From the NCBI RefSeq assembly GCF_021172045.1, contig NZ_CP087164.1, positions 3,286,001 through 3,350,000 of the forward strand: a stretch of DNA of 64,000 nt. Reading direction: 5' to 3'. Within the stretch, counting starts at the first letter, position 1. The number at the start of each line of letters is the position of its first letter. This document shows positions 7,547 to 15,738 of the stretch, piece by piece. The notes under the pieces were generated by a model, which had not been told where the DNA came from, ran no database searches, and saw only the letters and a program-made list of their open reading frames with translations. This stretch comes from Capillimicrobium parvum. Lineage in GTDB: Bacteria > Actinomycetota > Thermoleophilia > Solirubrobacterales > Solirubrobacteraceae. The translations under genes were made by a program, and so were the position numbers.

Positions 7547-9067
7547 ATGCGGCTACGGATGGCCACGGCGGGATGCGCCGCCGCGCTGCTCGGCGCGACG
7601 GTCGCCGCGCCGGCGCACGGGCTCACGGTGAAGGTCGACAACCAGAGCGGGCGCGACGCCAGGTCGGTGTTCCTCATGCTCAGCGGCGCCGCGAGCAGCG
7701 ACGGCAAGCTGCCCAACGACGTCGGCGTACCGCTGAGCGCGATCGGCGGCTCGCAGTTCACGGTCGGCGACATCACCAGCGGGCGGCTCTACGTCTCCTA
7801 TGGCGCGAAGGTGACCAACGCCGAGCCGCCGACCGCACCGATCCGCTACGACAAGGTCGAGTTCACGACGACCGGCTCCGCGCCGACGGCGAACCTCACC
7901 GCAGTCGACTTCTTCGGCATCCCGTTCAAGCTGCGCTCCCAGAACGCGTCGGGAGCGGCGCTCGGGACCCGCGCCGAGCCGGCCACGGCGACGGTGATGA
8001 ACGCGCTGCTGAAGATCCCGGGCGCAAGGGCGGCGACCGTGCCGGCGAGCGGCGGCGGCACGGCACGGATCCGCTCGCCGCAGCTCAGCCCGCCGCGCAC
8101 GTACCCGAGCCTGGACCCGTACGTCCGCTCGATGGCCGGCCAGCGGATCACGATCAAGGGCGCGTTCTTCGGCGCGCCGTTCACGACCTTCGCCTACTCG
8201 GGCACGTTCGCGGCCGACGGCTCGATCACGCTCACCGGCACGACGACGCCGCAGGGCGGGCAGTCCGCGCCCGGCCAGCCGCTCGCCGTCCAGGGCGCCT
8301 CCCTCTCGGACGCGATCTACGCGGGCGCCGGCCCGTACACCGTCGGCGGGGCGCGCCGGCCGCCCGACCCGAACGACCTGTATTCCGCCGTCTACCGCGA
8401 TCTGGTCGCGGGCTTCGCGTGGGGCTACTGGGGCGGCAGATACGGCAACGACACGATCGCTTGGTGCACGAACCCCGACCCGCGCGGGTACTGCCCGCTG
8501 GGGTGGAACAAGCCGAGCTTCGCGTCGGCGCGGGCCACGGCGCCCGCGTTCACCGCGTTCCACGGGTACGCGAGCATCATCAGCGACCTCACCGACGCGT
8601 ACGGGTTCGCCTACAGCGACACCGGCAGCGTCAAGACGGTCCTGCTCCCGATCGACCCGCGCGGCACGCTGACGGTGACGATCGTCGGCGACGGGTCGAA
8701 GGCCGAGGGCGGCTCCGATGCGCAGGCCGATGCCGCGATGCTCGACGACCTCGGCGTGCGCCGGACGGTCACGGTCGGCGACGACGACACCGCGACGGTC
8801 GGGCGCGTGTCGTGCCCGCCGGCCTGCGGCGAGCACGCGGTGAGGATCACCGGCGCCGACGGCGAGCTCGACGACGACGTGGTCGCCCGCGGCCGGGCCG
8901 GTGCCGACGACCGGCGGCGCCGCCCCCTCGAGGTCCGGCTCACGCCCCGCGCGCAGGCGTACCTGGCCGAGCACGGCGAGCTCGACGCGCGCATGACCGT
9001 CACGGTCCGCCGCCCGGGCGCCATCGTCGACCGCGCGACGACGAAGATCGCCCTGCGCCGCGGCTGA
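7547..9067 (+). CDS. secreted GH64/thaumatin-like (beta-1,3-glucanase-type) protein
   Basis: 506 residues. A signal peptide spans residues 1-24 (AAPAHG). The mature N-terminus (VKVDNQSGRDARSVFLML) resembles the opening strands of GH64/thaumatin-like beta-1,3-glucanases; later LVAGFAWGYWGG and two nearby Cys (WCTNP, YCPLGW) fit such a barrel. A C-terminal part (about 390-506) contains a second region with a Cys pair (VSCPPACGE), possibly a beta-sandwich add-on. If the family call is right it binds or cleaves beta-1,3-glucan outside the cell. I did not identify catalytic acids with certainty. Confidence 0.55.
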   Translation: MRLRMATAGCAAALLGATVAAPAHGLTVKVDNQSGRDARSVFLMLSGAASSDGKLPNDVGVPLSAIGGSQFTVGDITSGRLYVSYGAKVTNAEPPTAPIRYDKVEFTTTGSAPTANLTAVDFFGIPFKLRSQNASGAALGTRAEPATATVMNALLKIPGARAATVPASGGGTARIRSPQLSPPRTYPSLDPYVRSMAGQRITIKGAFFGAPFTTFAYSGTFAADGSITLTGTTTPQGGQSAPGQPLAVQGASLSDAIYAGAGPYTVGGARRPPDPNDLYSAVYRDLVAGFAWGYWGGRYGNDTIAWCTNPDPRGYCPLGWNKPSFASARATAPAFTAFHGYASIISDLTDAYGFAYSDTGSVKTVLLPIDPRGTLTVTIVGDGSKAEGGSDAQADAAMLDDLGVRRTVTVGDDDTATVGRVSCPPACGEHAVRITGADGELDDDVVARGRAGADDRRRRPLEVRLTPRAQAYLAEHGELDARMTVTVRRPGAIVDRATTKIALRRG

Positions 9068-9074
9068 GCGTCGC

Positions 9075-9455
9075 TCAGGAGTCCACGAGGATCATTAGCG
9101 CGGTCGCGACCGCGAGCACGATGCCGGCCGCGGTGAGCGCGATGACGACGCGCCGGTCCTGCGCGCGCCAGCCCGCGTCGAGCACGGCGGTCTCGACCTG
9201 GCGCTGGCGCCACGTCCCGGCCAGGACGAACAGGATCCCGTAGACGACGTACCCGACGCCGATGGCCGCGTACGCGACGTGCGAGCCGCCGCCGAGCTCC
9301 GGCACGACGCGCCCGATCCCGACGCCCACGGCAACCGAGGTCAGACCGGTGCGCCACCAGGCAAGCTGCGTGCGCTCGTTGGCGAGATGCGTACGGCGCG
9401 TGGCGTCCCCGGTGGGATCGCCGGCGTCGGCTGCCCGATCGGCTTGCTCAGACAT
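9075..9455 (-). CDS. DUF202 (YidH-type) small membrane protein
   Basis: 126 residues with a charged N-terminus, the conserved LANERTQLAWWRTGL block of DUF202 proteins, and three hydrophobic segments. Family members are inner-membrane proteins without an established reaction. It converges with the GH64-like gene, leaving only seven bases between the two stops. Confidence 0.85.
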   Translation of the reverse strand: MSEQADRAADAGDPTGDATRRTHLANERTQLAWWRTGLTSVAVGVGIGRVVPELGGGSHVAYAAIGVGYVVYGILFVLAGTWRQRQVETAVLDAGWRAQDRRVVIALTAAGIVLAVATALMILVDS

Positions 9456-9524
9456 GTCGCGCAGACGATGCCACGTCGCGCAGCGGGCGTGGTAGTCCGG
9501 CCCTGCCGCGACCGCTGACCCGGC

Positions 9525-9540
9525 CCGCGGCGCGCCGCGG
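9525..9540 (-). terminator. GC-rich palindrome downstream of MetE-like gene
   Basis: CCGCGGCGCGCCGCGG is a perfect 16-base palindrome about 30 bases past the stop of the MetE-like gene on the minus strand. No U-run follows, as is common for actinobacterial terminators. In such GC-rich DNA a chance palindrome is possible. Confidence 0.3.
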
Positions 9541-9567
9541 ACGGCGCCCGGGGCCGGACCCGGCTCG

Positions 9568-10797
9568 TCAGAACAGGCGCTGCGTGGCGAGCTTCGCCCC
9601 GGCGCTCAGCGCCTCGAGCTTCGCCCAGGCGACCATCGGGTGCACGCGGCCGCCGAGGCCGCAGTCCGTCCCGCCGATGACGTTCTCGCGCCCGACGGCG
9701 TTCGCGTAGCGCGCGATGCGGTCGGCGACGAGCTCCGGGTGCTCGATCACGTTGGTCGCATGGCTCACCACGCCCGGCACGAGCACCTTGCCGTCCGGCA
9801 GGTCCACGTCCTCCCACACCCGCCACTCGTGGTCGTGGCGCGCGTTGGCGGCCTCGAACGAGTAGCTGCCGCAGTTGATCTGCAGGAGCAGGTCGACGAT
9901 GTCCTTGATCTCGATGTCGGTCACGTGCGGCCCGTGCCAGCTGCCCCAGCAGCAGTGAAAGCGCGTCAGCTCCTCCGGGATCCCGCGCAGCGCGTGATTG
10001 AGCGCCTCGACACGGACCATGGTGAACCTGCGGTAGTCCTCGACCGACGGCGCCGGATCGAACTGGTCCCAGTTCTCCGCGAACGACGGCTCGTCGATCT
10101 GCACCATCAGGCCGGCGTTCGTGATCTCGAGGTACTCCTCGCGCATCACCTCGGCACAGGCCCAGACGAACTCCTCGTCGGTCTTGTAGTGCTTGTTGCC
10201 GATCCTCGACGCGCTGCCCGGCCCGACCGAGCACAGGAAGCCGTGGTCGATCCCGGCCGCCTCCATGCCCGCCTTCATATTGGCGATGTCGCGCTGCACC
10301 TCGGCCTGCCCGGTGTAGGTGAGCGGGCCCTCGACGACCGGCAGCGACATGCCGGGCTGGTCCGGGTCGTCCGCGCGGGACTTGGCCTTGACCGCGATGC
10401 CCGAGTCCGGGTCGGCGTAGGCCTCGGCAAAGAGGTTCCAGTCGCGCCGCTCGGGGAACGAGCTGAGCTGGATCGTCGACTCCGCCGGCGCCGACGGCAC
10501 GTGCCCCATGTCCGTCCACAGTCCGAGGCCGCCGAGCCGCTGGAACGAGTAGCTCCACCACGCGCCGTAGTCCACCTTGGCGCCCATCGTGTGCCCGTAC
10601 TCGCCGTCGTTGGGCAGGTCGATGCCCGTCTCCGCCTGCCGGCGGACGACGTCTATCGTGGCCTGGCGCAGCTCCTCGGCGTACTGCTCCTGGTCGTAGT
10701 CCTCCTCGTCGAGCCGCCTGCGGTTGAGCTCGATGAGGTCTTCGGGACGCGGCAGGCTGCCGGCGTGGCTGGTGAGGATACGGTCGCTGCTCTTCAC
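9568..10797 (-). CDS. cobalamin-independent methionine synthase-like (MetE C-terminal domain) zinc protein
   Basis: 409 residues. The GTG at 10797 was chosen because GGAGG lies just upstream and the family start (SSDRILTSHAGSLPRP) follows at once. The single TIM-barrel MetE/UROD-like domain carries candidate zinc ligands in order: His-x-Cys in RFHCCWGS, Glu in SFEAAN, and Cys in GTDCGLGG. This is the short COG0620-type family, lacking the N-terminal half of true MetE, which moves alkyl groups to or from thiols (epoxyalkane:CoM transferase belongs here). The real substrate is unknown. No cobalamin or SAM riboswitch precedes it. A link to the methionine operon at 13-15.6 kb is only a possibility. 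Confidence 0.8.
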   Translation of the reverse strand: MKSSDRILTSHAGSLPRPEDLIELNRRRLDEEDYDQEQYAEELRQATIDVVRRQAETGIDLPNDGEYGHTMGAKVDYGAWWSYSFQRLGGLGLWTDMGHVPSAPAESTIQLSSFPERRDWNLFAEAYADPDSGIAVKAKSRADDPDQPGMSLPVVEGPLTYTGQAEVQRDIANMKAGMEAAGIDHGFLCSVGPGSASRIGNKHYKTDEEFVWACAEVMREEYLEITNAGLMVQIDEPSFAENWDQFDPAPSVEDYRRFTMVRVEALNHALRGIPEELTRFHCCWGSWHGPHVTDIEIKDIVDLLLQINCGSYSFEAANARHDHEWRVWEDVDLPDGKVLVPGVVSHATNVIEHPELVADRIARYANAVGRENVIGGTDCGLGGRVHPMVAWAKLEALSAGAKLATQRLF

Positions 10798-11004
10798 CCT
10801 GGTCCTCCATCCGTCGACCCCCCGCCGAACGGGACGGCGGGCTGACTGCACGTGACGCGATGCTAAAGCGCGGCACCGAGTCCCGGATGGACCGCGCGCG
10901 TCTTTGTGCGCGCCGGGGCACGAACTGCCGCACGCATCGTCAAATCGCCCGCGCCCGCTGGACAGCCACGTTAGCCTGGGGCTGGTTCGGGTAGCGCATT
11001 CCGC

Positions 11005-12075
11005 ATGGCCATCGACATCGACTCAACCCGCGTCGAAACGGCGTTCGCCGATCTCCGGCAGCGAGCCGGCGCCGAGCGCGTGGTGACCGTCTGTCAGCTC
11101 GACGAGGTGGCGAAGGGCGCCGACCTCGAGGGCGAGGCCGTGGCCATGCTCCAGTCCCGCCTCGAGCAGGCGGGCATCGAGATCGACGACGACTGCGACC
11201 GCGACCCCGCCGAGCAGCCGAGCTACACGATCGCCTCGCTCTCGCACAACACCAGCGACGCGCTCGCCCAGTTCCTCGACGGCATCGGCCGCCACCGCCT
11301 GCTGCGGCCCGACGAGGAGCTCGAGCTGTCGCGCCGGATCGAGCGCGGCGACCTCGAGGCCAAGGACCGCCTCATCAACTCGAACCTGCGCCTCGTCGTG
11401 TCCATCGCGCGCCAGATGCAGGGCAACCACGACCTCTGCCTGCTCGACCTCATCCAGGAGGGCGTCATCGGGCTCGTGCGCGCAGCGGAGAAGTTCGACT
11501 ACCGCAAGGGGCTGCGCTTCTCGACGTACGCGACGCTGTGGATCCGCCAGGCGATCCAGCGCGGGATCGCCGACCGCGGCCGCACGATCCGCCTGCCCAC
11601 GAACATCGCCCAGCGCGAGCGCAAGGTCGGGGCCGTGCAGCGCCGGCTGACGGTCGAACTGGGACGCGAGCCGACCCCGGCGGAGATCGCCGAGGGGGCG
11701 GGGCTGCCGGAGGCCCAGGTGCAGCAGATCATCGACGTCTCGCGGGTCGTGACGAGCCTCGACCTGCCGGTCGGCGACGAGGGCGACGCGAGGCTCGGCG
11801 ACCTCATGCCCGGCGACGAGCCGCCCGTCGAGGAGTCGGTGCACGTGACGATGCGCCAGGACCTCGTCCGGGCGACCGTGGACCGCCTCCCGGAGCCGCA
11901 GCGCAACGTCATCAAGCTCCGCTACGGGCTGAACGGGTCGAGCGAGCCGCTGCCGCTGCAGCGCGTCGCCCGCGAGCTCGACATCGCCCCGCGCGACGTG
12001 CGCCGGCTCGAGGAGCAGGGCTTGCAGGCGCTCTCGCTGAGCAGGGAACTCGACGCGCTGCGCGAAGCTGCGTAG
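11005..12075 (+). CDS. RNA polymerase sigma factor, sigma-70 group 1/2
   Basis: 356 residues. An acidic N-terminal extension (1-75) precedes region 1.2 (about 80-120), region 2 (about 125-200, [44 protein letters not shown]), region 3 (about 205-270) and region 4 (about 290-345, [17 protein letters not shown] and a helix-turn-helix). The length and short region 1.1 fit an HrdB-like secondary group 2 factor or a compact principal factor. The LMPGDEPP sequence before region 4 resembles the usual D-x-x-D-x-x acidic linker. No anti-sigma gene is adjacent. Confidence 0.9.
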   Translation: MAIDIDSTRVETAFADLRQRAGAERVVTVCQLDEVAKGADLEGEAVAMLQSRLEQAGIEIDDDCDRDPAEQPSYTIASLSHNTSDALAQFLDGIGRHRLLRPDEELELSRRIERGDLEAKDRLINSNLRLVVSIARQMQGNHDLCLLDLIQEGVIGLVRAAEKFDYRKGLRFSTYATLWIRQAIQRGIADRGRTIRLPTNIAQRERKVGAVQRRLTVELGREPTPAEIAEGAGLPEAQVQQIIDVSRVVTSLDLPVGDEGDARLGDLMPGDEPPVEESVHVTMRQDLVRATVDRLPEPQRNVIKLRYGLNGSSEPLPLQRVARELDIAPRDVRRLEEQGLQALSLSRELDALREAA

Positions 12076-12111
12076 ATCGTCCCGTCCGACCTCGAGACCG
12101 GTCTCGCTACC

Positions 12112-12747
12112 GTGACACACGTGCCCCGGCACGGATTCCTGACGCGCGGCGCCCTGCGCGCGCGCTCCGACGAGCAGATCGTGGCCGCCCTGCGCGGCGG
12201 CGACGACGAGGCGATGGCGGTCATCACCGAGCGCTATCGCGACCGCCTGGTCGCGTACGTGCGCCGCATGTCGGCTGGTGCCGACGCCGAGGACGTGGTG
12301 CAGGACGTGCTGACCCGCGCCTTCCTCGCGCTGCGCGCCGATGACCGCCCGATGACGCTGCGGCCCTGGCTGTACCGGGTCGCCCACAACCGCTGCCTCG
12401 ACGTCCTGCGCAAGCCGGTGCCGCTGCCGACCGACGAGGTCGACCTCGGCCCGACGGCCACGACGCTCGGCGAGCAGGTGGCCGGGCGCGAGCGGCTGCG
12501 CCAGGTCGTCGCGGATATCCAGGACCTCCCCGACCAGCAGCGCTCGGCGCTGATCATCCGCGAGCTCGAGGGCCTGAGCTACGAGGAGCTCGCCGACGCG
12601 CTCGACACGACCGTCCCGGCGATCAAGTCGCTGCTCGTGCGGGCGCGGATGAACCTGGCCAAGGCCGCCGAGGCGCGTGCGCTGGCCGAGCAGCAGTGGG
12701 TCGAGCGGGCGCTGCCCGCGCCGGCCGCGCGGCCGGCTACCGCGTAG
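12112..12747 (+). CDS. ECF-type sigma factor
   Basis: 211 residues from a GTG start; a second GTG lies three codons in. Region 2 (about 15-85: EDVVQDVLTRAFLAL, LRPWLYRVAHNRCLDVLR) and region 4 (about 130-185: LPDQQRSALIIRELEGLSYEELADAL, VKSLLxRA-like helix) are intact. There is no zinc-binding anti-sigma in the operon. It starts 36 bases after the group 1/2 sigma gene and may share its transcript. Its stop overlaps the convergent zinc-ribbon gene by 11 bases. Confidence 0.88.
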   Translation: MTHVPRHGFLTRGALRARSDEQIVAALRGGDDEAMAVITERYRDRLVAYVRRMSAGADAEDVVQDVLTRAFLALRADDRPMTLRPWLYRVAHNRCLDVLRKPVPLPTDEVDLGPTATTLGEQVAGRERLRQVVADIQDLPDQQRSALIIRELEGLSYEELADALDTTVPAIKSLLVRARMNLAKAAEARALAEQQWVERALPAPAARPATA

Positions 12748-12973
12748 CCCAGGACGTCGGGGTCCCCAGGACCGCCGCGGGCGAGACGTGCGCCAGCGCG
12801 CGCTCGACCGGACCCGGTGGGGCCGCGACCGCGGCCTCGTCGTCCTGGCGGAGGAAGTCCAGATGGCCGCCGCAGCGGGGGCAGGCGCCGACGATCCGCA
12901 GGCCGTGCGAGGCCGTCGGACCGAACCACTCGAAGCCGCATCCGGCGCAACGCACCCGGGGAGATGGACGCAT
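12737..12973 (-). CDS. small zinc-ribbon protein
   Basis: 78 residues. Two Cys pairs (CAGCGFEWFG and CPRCGGHLDF) form a zinc ribbon, followed by an acidic, Pro/Ala-rich tail. Such stand-alone ribbons often accompany regulators, but nothing here assigns a role. It overlaps the end of the ECF sigma gene on the opposite strand, so the transcripts collide. Confidence 0.75.
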   Translation of the reverse strand: MRPSPRVRCAGCGFEWFGPTASHGLRIVGACPRCGGHLDFLRQDDEAAVAAPPGPVERALAHVSPAAVLGTPTSWATR

Positions 12974-13030
12974 GCCAGCACCTTAGGCGTCCCATCGCTC
13001 GAAGGTCATCGTCCATTTGTCGAGTGCGAG

Positions 13031-13050
13031 CGCTGGATTTCTCTCCAGCG
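13031..13050 (-). terminator. hairpin terminator candidate for the riboswitch operon
   Basis: A seven-base stem CGCTGGA / TCCAGCG encloses a six-base loop, in the gap between the end of the inositol-phosphatase gene and the zinc-ribbon gene. On the minus strand it would lie about 110 bases past the last stop of the SAM-riboswitch operon. No U-tract. Confidence 0.4.
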
Positions 13051-13140
13051 GGCGTGTTCTCCGCAGAGCCGACCAGATGCCCCGCGCGGCGGGAGTACCA
13101 GTTCGCCTACGACGAGCTGCGGGGGAGCGCCCGACGGCCG

Positions 13141-13160
13141 GGGCGCCTGCCGGGGCGCCC
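13141..13160 (-). terminator. GGGCGCC stem-loop at the stop of the inositol-phosphatase gene
   Basis: GGGCGCC (13141-13147) pairs with GGCGCCC (13154-13160) across a six-base loop, immediately downstream of and touching the TAG stop. It could be the first of two tandem terminators with the hairpin at 13031. GC bias makes chance pairing possible. Confidence 0.33.
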
Positions 13161-13909
13161 TACGCCGAACGCAACAGCGAACGCAGATCCGCGACGCAGT
13201 CGGGGTGCCCGGCGAGGCTCCACCGGGTCGGCGCGCCGTCGTCGACGGTGATCGCCGCGCCGTCCGCCTCGCGCACGAGCAGCGCGCCGGGCAGCCAGTC
13301 CCAGTCGGCGGCGTCGGGCTGCATCCAACCGTGCAGGCGCCCCGCGGCCACCCACGTCAGCTCGAGCGTCCCCGAACCCGGCACGCGCAGGGCGCCCACC
13401 CCGTCGACGATGCGATCGACGACGCCGCGCACGCCGGGCAGCGCGAGCTTGCCGTAGCCCCACTGGACGGCGACGGTCGTGCGGTCCAGCGGCGCCGGGC
13501 CGCGCACCTCCAGCCGCCGGTCGCCGCACCACGCGCCGTGGCCGCGGGCCGCGCCGAACAGCTCGGCGCGCTCGGGGTCGAACACGGCGCACGCCAGCGG
13601 CCCGGCGCCATCCGTGAGCACGACGGCCGAGCACCACCCGGGGATGCCGTGCGAGTAGTTCAGGGTGCCGTCGATCGCGTCGATGACCCAGCGGCGATCG
13701 CCCTCGCCCGCCCGGTCCGTGCCCTCCTCGCCGAAGACGGCGTCGGCCGGCCGCGCCGCCGAGATCGCCGCGACCGCGGCCGCCTCGGCCTCGCGGTCGG
13801 CGGCGGTCACGACGTCGGTCGGGATCGCCGACTTCACCTCGATCTCCAGCGGCCCGCCGTGGTGGCGCAGGGCGACGGCGCCCGCGGCGAGCGCCGCCGC
13901 CCGCGCCAC
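13160..13909 (-). CDS. inositol monophosphatase family phosphatase
   Basis: 249 residues from the first canonical start (GTG at 13909). Metal-site motifs of the Li+-sensitive phosphatase family are present: GEEG near 60-63, W-V-I-D-A-I-D-G-T near 73-81 (Ala replaces the usual Pro) and AADWDWLPGALLV near the C-terminus. Substrate could be inositol-1-phosphate, histidinol phosphate or another small phosphate ester. The frame stays open upstream, and a CTG at 13939 overlaps the TGA of the sulfur-carrier gene; starting there would restore a more typical N-terminus (LSPTPLADLEVARAAALAAG) and four-base coupling. Third gene of the SAM-riboswitch operon. Confidence 0.85.
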   Translation of the reverse strand: MARAAALAAGAVALRHHGGPLEIEVKSAIPTDVVTAADREAEAAAVAAISAARPADAVFGEEGTDRAGEGDRRWVIDAIDGTLNYSHGIPGWCSAVVLTDGAGPLACAVFDPERAELFGAARGHGAWCGDRRLEVRGPAPLDRTTVAVQWGYGKLALPGVRGVVDRIVDGVGALRVPGSGTLELTWVAAGRLHGWMQPDAADWDWLPGALLVREADGAAITVDDGAPTRWSLAGHPDCVADLRSLLRSA

Positions 13910-13935
13910 CTCGAGGTCCGCGAGCGGCGTGGGGC

Positions 13936-14214
13936 TCAGCGCCCGCCGGCGACGGCCGGGAGGATCGTCACCTCGCCGCCGGCCGCGACCTCGGTCGCCA
14001 GGCCGTCGAGGAAGCGGATGTCCTCGCCGCCGACGTAGACGTTAACGAACCGGCGCAGCTCGCCGTCGTCGCCGGCGATGCGGCCGCGCAGCCCGTCGTA
14101 GCGGGCGTACAGCGAGTCGAGGACCTCCGCCACGGTGCCGCCCTCGACCGACGTCTCGCCATCGCCGCCGGTCGCCGACCGCAGCTGCGTGGGGATCTTC
14201 ACCGTCACTGCCAT
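13936..14214 (-). CDS. MoaD/ThiS/CysO-like sulfur-carrier protein
   Basis: 92 residues with the beta-grasp pattern of MoaD (VKIPTQLRSATGG, VAEVLDSLYARY, FVNVYVGGEDIRFL, GGEVTILPAVAGG). Carriers of this type are adenylated at a C-terminal Gly-Gly and converted to a thiocarboxylate that donates sulfide. Here the protein ends G-G-R, so one residue would have to be trimmed before activation, as in carriers processed by JAMM-type peptidases. The ATG overlaps the stop of the threonine-synthase-like gene, so the pair is made together. No molybdopterin or thiamine genes are nearby, which favours an amino-acid role as for CysO. Confidence 0.88.
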   Translation of the reverse strand: MAVTVKIPTQLRSATGGDGETSVEGGTVAEVLDSLYARYDGLRGRIAGDDGELRRFVNVYVGGEDIRFLDGLATEVAAGGEVTILPAVAGGR

Positions 14215-15476
14215 CAGATGCGCGCTCCCTGCTCGACCGTCGCCTCGAAGTCGTCGAAGGACGGGGTGATCTCGTAGGCCTCGAACGTGCCGCGCACGGC
14301 GTCGAGGGTCTTCAGTCCGTCGCCGGTGATGACGAGCACGACACGCTCGTCCGCGCCGATGTCGCCGCGCTCGGCGAGCTTCGCCAGCGTCGCGGTGGTC
14401 ACGCCGCCCGCCGTCTCGGTGAAGATGCCGGTCGTCTCGGCCAGCAGGCGGATGCCGGCGCGGATCTCGTCGTCGGTGACCGAGTCGATCCCGCCGCCCG
14501 ACTCGCGCGCCAGCTCCAGCGCGTACGGGCCGTCGGCGGGGTTGCCGATCGCCAGCGACTTGGCGATCGTGTCCGGCTTGACCGGGCGGCACACGTCGGC
14601 GCCCGCCTCGTACGCGGCCGCGACCGGCGAGCACCCGAGCGCCTGCGCGCCGTTCATCTTCGGCTGGTCGCCGTCCAGCAGCCCGAGCTCGGTCCACTCG
14701 GAGAAGCCCTTGGCGATCTTCGTGAACAGCGACCCGGAGGCGATCGGCACGACGCAGCGGTCGGGCAGCGTCCAGCCGAGCTGCTCGGCGATCTCGTAGG
14801 CGACGGTCTTCGAGCCCTCGGCGTAGTAGGGGCGCATGTTGACGTTCACGAACGCCCAGTTCTCGCGCTCGCCGGAGACCTCGGTGCAGAGGCGGTTTAC
14901 GTCATCGTAGTTGCCGGCGACCTTGACGAGGTGCGTGCCGTAGACGCCGGTCGCGAGGATCTTCTGCTCCTCGAGATCCGCCGGGATGAAGACGTAGGAC
15001 GGCATCCCGAGCGCGGCGGCCTGGGCGGCGACCGCGTTGGCGAGGTTGCCGGTCGAGGCGCACGCCAGCGTGTCGAAGCCGAGCTCGCGGGCCCGCTGCG
15101 AGGCGATGGCCACGACGCGGTCCTTGAACGAATGCGTCGGGTTGTGCGTGTCGTTCTTGACCCACACCTCGCCCAGGCCGAGGCGCTCGGCGAGCCGGTC
15201 GGCGCGGATCAGCGGCGTGCAGCCGGCGGGCAGCCCGACCCGCGACGAGTTGCGCCCGGATGGCCCGGGCGGTGCGTCGAGCGGCAGGAAGTCGCTGTAG
15301 CGCCAGATGTTCTGCGGGCCCGCCTGGATGCGGCGCCGCAGCGCGCTGACGTCGTCACCCAGCGCCGAGTGGTCATAGGCGATCTCGAGGGGGCCGAAGC
15401 ACTGCTCGCAGACGTAGCGCGCCTCGAGGGGATACCGGGCCGCACATTCCCTGCACTTGAGCTCTGTCGCCGACAT
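14214..15476 (-). CDS. threonine-synthase-like PLP enzyme, probable O-phosphohomoserine-dependent homocysteine synthase
   Basis: 420 residues; ATG at 15476 chosen for the GGAGG six bases upstream. An N-terminal zinc ribbon (Cys8/11 and Cys23/26) precedes a fold-type II PLP domain with Lys118 in NPTHSFKDR as the Schiff-base lysine; classical threonine synthases have NPTGSFKDR, so Gly is His here. A phosphate-binding ACASTGNLANAVAAQAA loop follows. Sequence alone would give threonine synthase (O-phosphohomoserine to threonine). The SAM-I riboswitch upstream and the coupled sulfur carrier instead suggest sulfide is added to O-phosphohomoserine to make homocysteine. I recall a route of this kind (MetM) from Streptomyces but cannot check it here. 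Confidence 0.82.
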   Translation of the reverse strand: MSATELKCRECAARYPLEARYVCEQCFGPLEIAYDHSALGDDVSALRRRIQAGPQNIWRYSDFLPLDAPPGPSGRNSSRVGLPAGCTPLIRADRLAERLGLGEVWVKNDTHNPTHSFKDRVVAIASQRARELGFDTLACASTGNLANAVAAQAAALGMPSYVFIPADLEEQKILATGVYGTHLVKVAGNYDDVNRLCTEVSGERENWAFVNVNMRPYYAEGSKTVAYEIAEQLGWTLPDRCVVPIASGSLFTKIAKGFSEWTELGLLDGDQPKMNGAQALGCSPVAAAYEAGADVCRPVKPDTIAKSLAIGNPADGPYALELARESGGGIDSVTDDEIRAGIRLLAETTGIFTETAGGVTTATLAKLAERGDIGADERVVLVITGDGLKTLDAVRGTFEAYEITPSFDDFEATVEQGARI

Positions 15477-15524
15477 GAAGAAACCTCCGCCGTTCAAGTG
15501 GCGAAGGTCTCAGGAACCTGCCGC

Positions 15525-15617
15525 CACATCTCACAGGAATTGGCACCTTTCCCGCGTGGCGTTCGCGGGGGGTTGCCGGGGTTTCGTCGGGCCAGTCCCT
15601 CCACCCCTCTGGATGTG
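15525..15617 (-). promoter_or_regulatory. SAM-I (S-box) riboswitch
   Basis: On the minus strand the leader reads AGAGGGGTGGAGGGACTGG, then CCCGACGAAACC and CCGGCAACC, a variable stem, AAAGGTGCCAATTCCTG, and a closing P1 made from CACATC (15612-15617) and GATGTG (15525-15530). These are the invariant blocks of the SAM-I core. About 50 bases separate P1 from the start codon at 15476, including the GGAGG, so a translational switch is plausible; I see no strong intrinsic terminator. It places the threonine-synthase-like/sulfur-carrier operon under methionine (SAM) control. Confidence 0.93.
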
Positions 15618-15738
15618 TCCAGCTATGTGGTCGGCAGGATACAGGTTCTCCTGCAATGCGCGATTCCGAGCGGCCGGACGGGTACCATGGTGGCGACGCG
15701 AATGGACCTGACGATGACCGACGAGCCGCGAAGTCCCA

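Noticed and set aside
10798-11004. Possible cobalamin or SAM riboswitch before the MetE-like gene
   Set aside because: No B12-box or S-box core is visible in the 10798-11004 leader; only a GGAGG and a short GC inverted repeat.
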